6,240 nt of DNA from NCBI GenBank assembly GCA_027618625.1, contig JAQCER010000233.1, positions 1-6,240 on the forward strand, written 5' to 3'. Below are positions 1-6,240 of this stretch, in pieces (the first letter of the stretch is position 1; each line of letters begins with the position of its first letter). A model generated the notes under the pieces. The model was not told where the DNA came from. It saw only the letters and a list, made by a program, of their open reading frames with translations, and did not search any database. Source of the stretch: Verrucomicrobiota bacterium (lineage in GTDB: Bacteria; Verrucomicrobiota; Verrucomicrobiia; Verrucomicrobiales; DEV007). The position numbers and the translations under genes were made by a program.

Positions 1-15
1 GGACTCCGATCCGCC
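1..15 (-). repeat. REP copy, reverse orientation, cut by window edge
   Basis: This is the reverse complement of the first 15 bases of the REP unit seen at 37-63. The rest of the unit would lie before the window. With the copy at 37-63 it forms an inverted pair separated by 21 bases, the arrangement called a REPIN. It lies just beyond the stop codon of the RAYT gene. Confidence 0.8.
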
Positions 16-20
16 CTGGC

Positions 21-34
21 TAAGTTAAGTTAAG
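21..34. repeat. TAAGT short tandem repeat
   Basis: The pentamer TAAGT is present nearly three times in a row in the spacer between the two left REP copies. On the minus strand it supplies the RAYT stop codon (TAA, 30-32), with a second in-frame stop (TAG) 12 bases further on. The right-hand pair has a related GCTAAG just before its forward REP but no expansion. Confidence 0.6.
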
Positions 35-740
35 AAGGCGGATCGGAGTCCGCCTCTCCTTGGATGGTTTCGATCCAGGGTGCCGTGTGCAATTGATAAT
101 CGCCTTGCTTGAGCTTCCCCTTCTCTGGATTGCCTTGAATGTAGCTGACTACGTTCCAAAAGTGATTCGCGTCGCGAATGAGGCGATCGAAGTAGTCCGT
201 TTGCCACAGGGTGCCGGAGGTTCCGTTTCGATCATTCAGTTGCTTGGATGAGAATCGTTTCCATGAGCTGACTATCTTCTCAAGACTCTCACTTTGTGAG
301 AGAGATACCAGAAGATGAACATGGTTCGGCATGATTACCCATGTGTGGAGCAGGTAGCGAGTGCCGTCGAAATGGTGCAACGTATCCGCGACGATCTTCG
401 CATTCATTTGATCCCGCAAGATGCACGAACCATGACCGACATCCATGAAGCGATCAATCGAACCTGAGAAGGTCTTGTGATACTCAAGCTCCACAGCATT
501 ATCCCACGGTTTCGGATGGTGCCGCAGCCAAGCTGCGCGCTCTTCACGCCAGAGTCGGAGCTTTTCCTTTGGCAACGAGTCTGCGAGGCGAAATGTGATG
601 AAGTAGCACGCGCCTTCCTGCTGCCAATGCGGCAGGCGATTGCGAGTCTTGGCTATCTCCTCAAGCTCCCGCAGAAACTTGAGCGCAGCCCAAGGAGAGG
701 CGGACTCCGATCCGCCTTCTTCCTCTTCGCACGTGCTCAT
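30..740 (-). CDS. REP-associated tyrosine transposase (RAYT, Y1_Tnp family)
   Basis: The 236-residue product is a single-strand-specific HUH nuclease of the IS200/IS605-related RAYT family, thought to cut and move REP/REPIN hairpins. The conserved core begins at PHWQQEGACYFITFRLA (37-53). The HUH metal site is H140-V-H142 within WVIMPNHVHLLV. The probable catalytic tyrosine is Y183 in LWQTDYFDRLIRD (178-190), followed by the family motif YIQGNP (200-205). The ATG is backed by a strong AAGGAG seven bases upstream, and no other ATG precedes the core. The gene lies 78 bases downstream of thiC on the same strand and is flanked by inverted REP pairs. Oddly, both termini are translated REP sequence (residues 9-17 and 227-235). 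The frame is intact with all motifs present, so it may be active; that is inference. RAYTs usually occur as single, domesticated-looking genes rather than as insertion sequences. Confidence 0.93.
   Translation of the reverse strand: MSTCEEEEGGSESASPWAALKFLRELEEIAKTRNRLPHWQQEGACYFITFRLADSLPKEKLRLWREERAAWLRHHPKPWDNAVELEYHKTFSGSIDRFMDVGHGSCILRDQMNAKIVADTLHHFDGTRYLLHTWVIMPNHVHLLVSLSQSESLEKIVSSWKRFSSKQLNDRNGTSGTLWQTDYFDRLIRDANHFWNVVSYIQGNPEKGKLKQGDYQLHTAPWIETIQGEADSDPPS
37..63 (+). repeat. REP copy, forward orientation, inside the RAYT 3' end
   Basis: The unit is an 18-nt imperfect palindrome, GGCGGATCGGAGTCCGCC (6-bp stem, 6-nt loop), followed by the tail TCTCCTTGG. It is identical over 27 nt to the copy at 768-794 and the exact reverse complement of 690-716. 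Here it is translated from the minus strand as RAYT residues 227-235 (Q-G-E-A-D-S-D-P-P). Confidence 0.9.
690..716 (-). repeat. REP copy, reverse orientation, inside the RAYT 5' end
   Basis: Exact 27-nt reverse complement of the copies at 37-63 and 768-794. It is translated from the minus strand as RAYT residues 9-17 (G-G-S-E-S-A-S-P-W). With the copy at 768-794 it makes an inverted pair with a 51-base spacer that contains the RAYT start codon and ribosome binding site. Confidence 0.9.
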
Positions 741-747
741 GCTGTTA

Positions 748-755
748 CTCCTTGG
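748..755 (-). promoter_or_regulatory. Ribosome binding site of the RAYT gene, REP-like
   Basis: Read on the minus strand this is CCAAGGAG, with AAGGAG ending seven bases before the ATG at 740. It decides the start codon. The same eight bases form the outer end of every complete REP unit here, so the site may derive from a repeat tail. Confidence 0.75.
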
Positions 756-767
756 CTTCGCTAAGAG

Positions 768-794
768 GGCGGATCGGAGTCCGCCTCTCCTTGG
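768..794 (+). repeat. REP copy, forward orientation, between thiC and RAYT
   Basis: Complete 27-nt copy, identical to 37-63. It is the only clear hairpin between the thiC stop codon (819-821) and the RAYT start, so it would sit in the 3' end of the thiC transcript, where REP hairpins often stabilise mRNA or limit read-through. No U-tract follows it on the minus strand, so I do not call it an intrinsic terminator. Confidence 0.9.
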
Positions 795-818
795 GCTTGG
801 TTGATTGAAAATGAAAAG

Positions 819-2780
<1,962 letters not shown>

Positions 2781-2815
2781 CTACAGTGGGTTGCGTTGCG
2801 CGGGGACGCATGCCG

Positions 2816-2837
2816 AAAAAAACAGTTGAGATCAGTC
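2816..2837 (-). promoter_or_regulatory. Putative riboswitch expression platform
   Basis: On the minus strand the aptamer is followed by GATCTCA (2827-2833), ACTG and then seven U residues (2816-2822). GATCTCA is exactly complementary to TGAGATC at 2899-2905, which covers most of the conserved CUGAGA element and the base of P3a. Pairing between them would disrupt the aptamer. I found no strong local stem before the U-tract, so whether control is by termination or at translation is undecided. Confidence 0.4.
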
Positions 2838-2932
2838 CAAGGCTCCCTGCGGCGGCATTACCCGCTTCAGGTTCCAAGGGTTCTTCCTTTAAAAAGAAGA
2901 TCTCAGCCGGTCATGCCAGCGCCCCTGCCAAA
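2838..2932 (-). promoter_or_regulatory. TPP riboswitch (THI element) upstream of thiC
   Basis: Reading the minus strand, the aptamer has all the diagnostic parts in order: GGGGCGC, the P3 hairpin GCTGG/CCGGC, the conserved CTGAGA (2901-2906), an 8-bp P3a hairpin TCTTC..GAAGA, ACCCTTGGAACCTGA, GCGGGTAATGCCGC (P5, containing the near-invariant UAAUGCC core) and CAGGGAG closing. It binds thiamine pyrophosphate and represses the adjacent gene. Its 3' edge is about 65 bases before the thiC ATG. The outer stem P1 looks short (GGC/GCC), so exact ends are approximate. Confidence 0.95.
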
Positions 2933-2943
2933 TTGTTTCGGAT

Positions 2944-2972
2944 ACCATTGAGGGTAGCGGGCAGAGTGTCAA
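2944..2972 (-). promoter_or_regulatory. Probable thiC promoter
   Basis: A perfect sigma-70-type -35 box TTGACA (2967-2972) is followed after 17 bases by AATGGT (2944-2949), a weak -10 match. A transcription start about seven bases further on, near 2937, would begin the RNA just before the aptamer's first stem, which fits well. The -10 assignment is uncertain. Confidence 0.5.
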
Positions 2973-3016
2973 GGTTTCCTTGGAGGGGTGGAGGAGTTTC
3001 GGGTGGAGAGTAACAC

Positions 3017-3211
3017 TTAATCAGAGACCAGATAAGCGAACAGAATCAGCAGGCTGATTCCCACTAACAGGGAAAGTACACCGAGGTGCACTGCGCGCTC
3101 GATGCCGCCACGACCAAGAATCCCTCTTGCTCTTGGTTCTCCGCAGTGCGGGCAGGCAGTCGCCTTCTTGCTGACCATCCCTTTGCATGTGTTGCACTTG
3201 GTTAACGCCAT
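3017..3211 (-). CDS. Small zinc-ribbon protein with one membrane helix
   Basis: The 64-residue product starts with a zinc ribbon, C6-X2-C9 and C20-X2-C23 (CNTC...CPHC), which should bind one zinc ion. A basic linker follows (about 25-39), then a hydrophobic helix at about 41-62 (VHLGVLSLLVGISLLILFAYLV), predicted to anchor it in the membrane with the ribbon on the cytoplasmic side (positive-inside rule). The frame stays open upstream, but this ATG is preferred because GGAGG lies seven bases before it and the protein-like sequence begins here. The gene ends about 45 bases before the thiC promoter on the same strand. Its function is unknown; proteins of this design are widespread and not tied to one pathway. 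Nothing in the sequence links it to thiamine. Confidence 0.8.
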   Translation of the reverse strand: MALTKCNTCKGMVSKKATACPHCGEPRARGILGRGGIERAVHLGVLSLLVGISLLILFAYLVSD

Positions 3212-3218
3212 ATTCGAT

Positions 3219-3223
3219 CCTCC
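3219..3223 (-). promoter_or_regulatory. Shine-Dalgarno of the zinc-ribbon gene
   Basis: GGAGG on the minus strand, seven bases before the ATG at 3211. It selects this start over the longer in-frame extension, which would begin with TTG at 3364. Confidence 0.7.
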
Positions 3224-3249
3224 GACATCCCAGGTAAATGTGCAAGGAT

Positions 3250-3351
3250 TCAATCGAGCCCTAACGCCTGCCGCAGCAGCTCGCGTTCGTCGAAACGAAG
3301 ATCCAAGAGAACGGATTCGTCGTACGTTAGTATAGTATAGACGTATGTCAA
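3250..3351 (-). other. Unrecognised 33-codon open frame, doubtful
   Basis: After an in-frame TAA the frame stays open to TGA at 3250. The only usual start in it is TTG (3349-3351), with no ribosome binding site, and this TTG is also part of a TTGACA promoter-like box. The encoded residues after that include YDESVLLDLRFDEREL and end in LLRQALGLD, which reads like a small helical protein. I do not recognise it. It may be a relic or chance; promoter function for the same bases is at least as likely. Confidence 0.15.
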
Positions 3352-3360
3352 ATCTAACGT
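3324..3360. repeat. Inverted repeat ACGTTAG/CTAACGT with promoter-like sequence inside
   Basis: ACGTTAG (3324-3330) and CTAACGT (3354-3360) are perfect 7-bp inverted arms 23 bases apart. Between them lie two adjacent TATAG copies (TATACT twice, overlapping, on the minus strand) and a minus-strand TTGACA (3346-3351). A -10-like TAACGT lies 16 bases beyond the TTGACA. This could be the zinc-ribbon gene's promoter with an operator, but no -10/-35 combination is convincing. Confidence 0.3.
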
Positions 3361-3403
3361 GCAATTTTATGATGCATAATTGTCTTCGCCTTCGAACTTG
3401 CCG

Positions 3404-3475
3404 CTAAGCCGCGGTTCGGTTCATGCCCTGAATCGCGAGCACGTTGTCCTGTCCTGGAAGCATCGGGACTTTTTT
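3404..3475 (-). pseudogene. Scrap resembling a PVC lamin-tail/CotH-type secreted protein
   Basis: Between two in-frame stops the minus strand reads KKVPM then LPGQDNVLAIQGMNRTAA. From memory of the family, the stretch (L..G)-NVLAI(Q/H)G-N is characteristic of large secreted lamin-tail or CotH-kinase-type proteins of Verrucomicrobiota and Planctomycetota, where it lies inside proteins of many hundreds of residues. Here it is about 23 codons, has no ribosome binding site and ends in TAG. Just upstream, in another frame, is RFNRKK, which would suit the residues usually preceding the motif if a frameshift is allowed. I infer a decayed fragment; a database comparison was not possible. Confidence 0.35.
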
Positions 3476-3482
3476 CTATTGA

Positions 3483-3499
3483 AGCGGACGGGAGCCGCT
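3483..3499 (-). other. Weak hairpin downstream of the propeller-SGNH gene
   Basis: AGCGG and CCGCT form a 5-bp stem with a 7-base loop about 25 bases after the TGA at 3524-3526. On the minus strand it is followed by an A-rich run (AATAGAAAAAAG) instead of U residues, so it does not meet the rule for an intrinsic terminator, and no better candidate was seen. Confidence 0.2.
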
Positions 3500-3523
3500 C
3501 AGCTATGCATTACATCTGGCCTA

Positions 3524-6001
3524 TCAGGGCTGCGCCTCTTTTCTTAGCGTTGCGATTTCTTTTTCTTTCTCAGCGATGAGAGGATCGAACTGGGGAATCT
3601 CTTTCGCATTCTGGCCTTGCTCGTGTTTGCGGAATCCGCGCAGGTAAGTCTCGTTCTGCGGCCGCCAGCGGTGGAAGAAGAGCGTGTTCTTCTCGATGAT
3701 GGCGTTCCGAAGGCTGGAAGCGTGCTCATCACTGAGTTGGGGTGCCTGAATGCCGAGGCACTTGAGCACAGACGGCGCGATGAATCGGTAGCCTTCGCTG
3801 GTGAAGTGAACGCCGTTCTCGGTCATCTGCGGTGGTTGCGCCTTCCAGTCTCCTGCTCCGAGTTCGCTGAACAGATCCGCGAAGACCAGCTTGCGCTCGC
3901 TGGCCAGCTTACCAATGGCAGCCGCGTAGAGTTTGAGCCGCTCGTTCTGTGGCCCCATGTCCGGCAGCGGATCGCCTAGGGTCTCGCAGGGCGGCGGCGA
4001 CATCAGCACCAGTCGGGCATCGGTCGCACTCGCCACCAGATCAATCAGCTTGTTGTAACCTTCGATAAACTTAGCCAGGCCAGCCTCGCCTTCGAACGCT
4101 GCAGCAGCTCCATAATTGAGAATCACCACGGAGGGCTTGAAAAGCTCGAGATCGGCCTTGAGGCGGTCGAGCCCTTCCTGAGGCGGGCCAAAGTAGGAAC
4201 GCGCATGACCGAACACGCTGTCGCCACTCCACCCCAGATTCCTGACGATCAAGTCGGTATCAGGTAGCGCCGCAGTCAACAACGTCTCGATTTGTCCATA
4301 CTGGCGTTCCCGTTCGAAAAAAGTGTTCCCCAACAAGGCCACCGTATCCCCGGACTTCAACTCCAGGGTGAGTGAAGCGGTCTCCGGTGCTTCTGTTTCA
4401 GAATCGGCGGCTTCTGGAGCATCTTCCGGCGGGGCATCGCAGCTCACGCTCACTACTGTCGATGCTGCGGCGGGTACAGCGGATGCAGGTGCGGCGGGTG
4501 TCTCTGCCGGCGAGGTGGCACGCAAGTCGTAGCACAGGAGTCGAGTCTTCGCTCCAGTAGTCAGATCCCTGCTATGCTGGCCGATGTAGAGCAGGCCACG
4601 GTGCAACACCGGCAGCGCCCAGGTTTCGCGGGCCGTGAAGAGTTCCGCTTTGTGCGAAACTCCGGGGCCCTCTGAGGTGAGGTCGAAGCGCGCCAGCGTC
4701 CCCAGCTCACCAAGGCCGATAAACGTGTTCTGCACTTGCAGCAGGCTGCCGCGGAAGAAGCTCCAGGTCTGGCTGGAACTGCGCTGGCGTCGGCTATCCT
4801 TGCCGCCTTCCAGCTCAAACTTGCGCTGCCAGCGCAAGGTATCCCGCCAGATTTCCTTGCCAGTATCCACATTGAAACAGCCGAGGAATGCATCGGGTTC
4901 GTTGCGCCCTGCGAATCCGTACAAGTAGCCGTCCTTCACCACTGGCGTCATCCAGTGCATACCGCAATCCCGCGACTTCCAGACCGGCGTCGGCTGCAGC
5001 TTCTCATCAAACTCTAACATCACACCACCGACCATGTAGGTCTCCGAAATGAACACGCGCTTGTCATCGATAGCCACGGGAGTGGAAGCGTTCACCGACT
5101 CATAGATGTCAGCACGCCAGGCGAACCGCGAGTGCAACTCCCCGGTTCGCGGATCGATGCAGAGCAGGCCACCAGTGGCCGGTTTGCTCTCGCCGCCAGC
5201 GAGCACCAGCAGGCACTCTTTGCCGCGCAGCTTCGCAACAATCGGGGAGGCATAGCTGGCACCCCATTCATCTTCGACGCGCCAGGCCTCTTTGCCTGTC
5301 TGCTTGTCCAGGGCTACCACACACACGCCCTTGCCATCTGTCTCATCGCGACCGCCGATGTTCTGCAATAGGTAGTCGGTCCAGATGATTGGCGTCGGTC
5401 CCGATCCAAAAAAGTTCTGTGGCACGTCGTAGTCGTCCTTCAGATCCCGACGCCACACCACCTTTCCGGTCGCGACCTCCAGACAGTGCATCACTGCAGT
5501 GACGCCATACGTGTAGACGCGGTCCCCATCGATCACCGGGCTGGCACGCGGCCCATCACTGAAACCATAGCGGTCGCTATACTCGATCGGATAGGAGAAC
5601 GTCCAGATGCGCTTGCCCGTTTCGGGATCAAGACATTCCAGGGTTTCGGCATCATCGGGCCGGTGGAAAAGGAACAGTCGACCATCAGCGATCGAGGGCG
5701 AAGAGTAGCCGGCACCTTTGCCCGCTTCCCACACCAGCGGCGGCCCTTCTGCTGGCCACTCGAGATCCAGTCCGGTCTCTAGCGATGTCGCATTGTCATA
5801 AGGCCCCAGAAAACGTGGCCATGACTCGGTAACGGCACCGATCGGTAGTGGATTTGCCGCTTTGTGAAAAGTAAGGGAACTCCAATCTTCGGCTGCAATC
5901 GCTGTGGAACGCTGAGTTCCGAGGAAACCGAGCGCGAAAACAAACAGGCAGCAAAACAAGGCCTGCGGGAAGTATAGTCGGACATAGTCGATCCATACCA
6001 C
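3524..6001 (-). CDS. Secreted PQQ-like beta-propeller / SGNH-hydrolase-like fusion protein
   Basis: The 825-residue product begins with a signal peptide (hydrophobic core about 13-29, probable cleavage after STAIAA, residue 37), so it acts outside the cytoplasm. Residues about 60-493 form a PQQ-like propeller: repeated strands such as SPSIADGRLF (101-110), SPVIDGDRVY (154-163), SPIV (252-255), TPVV (352-355), and blade ends such as LDPETGKRIW (124-133), VATGKVVW (176-183), LDKQTGKEAW (231-240) and NVDTGKEIW (377-385). A Pro/Ala/Glu-rich linker (about 495-545) leads to an SGNH-like domain (about 546-750) with VALLGNTFFER (554-564), NLGWSGDSVFG (588-598), NYGAAAAFEGEAG (629-641) and ENGVHFT (728-734). 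The conserved PVC tail IIEKNTLFFHRWRPQNETYL (768-787) follows. Canonical Ser and Asn residues of the SGNH blocks appear replaced, so activity is doubtful. The start is GTG without a clear ribosome site; no in-frame ATG precedes residue 171 and the signal peptide supports this start. Substrate and role are unknown. Confidence 0.9.
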   Translation of the reverse strand: MVWIDYVRLYFPQALFCCLFVFALGFLGTQRSTAIAAEDWSSLTFHKAANPLPIGAVTESWPRFLGPYDNATSLETGLDLEWPAEGPPLVWEAGKGAGYSSPSIADGRLFLFHRPDDAETLECLDPETGKRIWTFSYPIEYSDRYGFSDGPRASPVIDGDRVYTYGVTAVMHCLEVATGKVVWRRDLKDDYDVPQNFFGSGPTPIIWTDYLLQNIGGRDETDGKGVCVVALDKQTGKEAWRVEDEWGASYASPIVAKLRGKECLLVLAGGESKPATGGLLCIDPRTGELHSRFAWRADIYESVNASTPVAIDDKRVFISETYMVGGVMLEFDEKLQPTPVWKSRDCGMHWMTPVVKDGYLYGFAGRNEPDAFLGCFNVDTGKEIWRDTLRWQRKFELEGGKDSRRQRSSSQTWSFFRGSLLQVQNTFIGLGELGTLARFDLTSEGPGVSHKAELFTARETWALPVLHRGLLYIGQHSRDLTTGAKTRLLCYDLRATSPAETPAAPASAVPAAASTVVSVSCDAPPEDAPEAADSETEAPETASLTLELKSGDTVALLGNTFFERERQYGQIETLLTAALPDTDLIVRNLGWSGDSVFGHARSYFGPPQEGLDRLKADLELFKPSVVILNYGAAAAFEGEAGLAKFIEGYNKLIDLVASATDARLVLMSPPPCETLGDPLPDMGPQNERLKLYAAAIGKLASERKLVFADLFSELGAGDWKAQPPQMTENGVHFTSEGYRFIAPSVLKCLGIQAPQLSDEHASSLRNAIIEKNTLFFHRWRPQNETYLRGFRKHEQGQNAKEIPQFDPLIAEKEKEIATLRKEAQP

Positions 6002-6032
6002 ATTACGTCGGCGGCTGTCTGCAAATATGACG

Positions 6033-6042
6033 GGTCGCGACC
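6033..6042. promoter_or_regulatory. Perfect 10-bp palindrome upstream of the propeller-SGNH gene
   Basis: GGTCGCGACC lies about 30 bases before the GTG start, in the 94-base gap behind the regulator gene. It could be an operator. No convincing -35/-10 pair was found in the gap, so this is only a candidate. Confidence 0.25.
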
Positions 6043-6095
6043 ACGCTGGCGGATGCGGACTTCGGGACTTCCGATGGCGAAACGATGCCGAAACA

Positions 6096-6240
6096 TCAGT
6101 CGGTTTGTATCCGCCCCCGGAACTCGCTCGGCGACACCCCCACTTTCTTGCGGAACACGGTGCTGAAATACTCCGTGTGCGCGTAGCCGATCATTTCCGC
6201 GATGATGGCCAGGGAAAGATCGGTCGTGGCGAGCAAGTCT
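6096..6240 (-). CDS. AraC/XylR-type transcription regulator, C-terminal fragment (cut by window edge)
   Basis: The last 47 codons are present and end in TGA (6096-6098). They read as the second helix-turn-helix of an AraC-type DNA-binding domain: the recognition part AEMIGYAHTEYFSTVFRKKV followed by the family signature GVSPSEFRGR and a short tail IQTD. Such regulators activate or repress carbohydrate-use genes. The ligand-binding part lies outside the window, so its effector is unknown. It precedes the propeller-SGNH gene on the same strand by 94 bases; a regulatory link is plausible but not shown. Confidence 0.9.
   Translation of the reverse strand, partial: DLLATTDLSLAIIAEMIGYAHTEYFSTVFRKKVGVSPSEFRGRIQTD

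Larger units (their letters stand above)
3212..3523. other. Gene-poor interval between the zinc-ribbon gene and the propeller-SGNH gene
   Basis: No complete recognisable gene is present. The minus strand carries the leader and candidate promoter of the zinc-ribbon gene (about 3212-3360), a 33-codon open frame of doubtful status (3250-3351), an inverted repeat (3324-3360), a probable pseudogene scrap (3404-3475) and a weak hairpin (3483-3499) behind the propeller gene. No tRNA-like or CRISPR-like structure was seen. Confidence 0.7.

Noticed and set aside
768..794. REP hairpin as intrinsic terminator of thiC
   Set aside because: The hairpin is stable enough but lacks a following U-tract on the minus strand, and the sequence is fully explained as a REP copy.
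3212..3364. N-terminal extension of the zinc-ribbon protein by 51 residues from a TTG
   Set aside because: The extension is Arg/Ala-rich and crosses promoter-like sequence, while the internal ATG has GGAGG at the right distance and starts directly before the zinc ribbon.
3452..3476. Plus-strand terminator: GTCC/GGAC stem followed by six T residues
   Set aside because: The stem is only four base pairs and no plus-strand gene lies upstream for it to end.
5779..6096. A 105-codon minus-strand frame starting at the ATG that overlaps the regulator's stop codon
   Set aside because: The TGATG overlap looks like translational coupling, but most of the frame overlaps the signal peptide and first propeller strands of the downstream gene in another frame, and the residues resemble no protein.

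Overview
The window most likely comes from a Verrucomicrobiota chromosome, or a close PVC relative. This is an inference from three things: a PQQ-like propeller fused to the PVC-style SGNH domain with its long conserved tail, a RAYT gene embedded in palindromic repeats, and a short intergenic relic resembling the NVLAI(Q/H)G-N motif of PVC secreted lamin-tail/CotH-type proteins. No rRNA or other marker fixes the taxon. All recognisable genes lie on the minus strand, so the order of reading is from high to low coordinates.

Layout from right to left: (1) 6096-6240, the C-terminal end of an AraC/XylR-type transcription regulator, cut by the window edge. (2) 3524-6001, a secreted 825-residue protein made of a signal peptide, a PQQ-like beta-propeller, a Pro/Ala/Glu-rich linker and a C-terminal SGNH-hydrolase-like domain whose catalytic blocks look degenerate. 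(3) 3212-3523, a gene-poor stretch with a probable pseudogene scrap, an inverted repeat with promoter-like sequence and an unexplained small open frame. (4) 3017-3211, a 64-residue zinc-ribbon protein with one membrane helix. (5) 2816-2972, a promoter, TPP riboswitch and leader. (6) 819-2774, thiC, the pyrimidine branch enzyme of thiamine synthesis. (7) 1-794, a REP-associated tyrosine transposase (RAYT) bracketed on each side by an inverted pair of a 27-nt REP sequence.

The thiamine part is conventional: TPP binding to the leader should lower ThiC synthesis. The most distinctive part is the RAYT locus. The repeat it presumably acts on is built into the gene itself: one copy encodes residues 9-17, an opposite copy encodes residues 227-235, and the gene's Shine-Dalgarno sequence matches the repeat's tail. 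The propeller-SGNH protein is the second interesting item, as a candidate secreted pseudoenzyme. I did not find a clear multi-gene undescribed system (no CRISPR array, retron, toxin-antitoxin pair or defence island).
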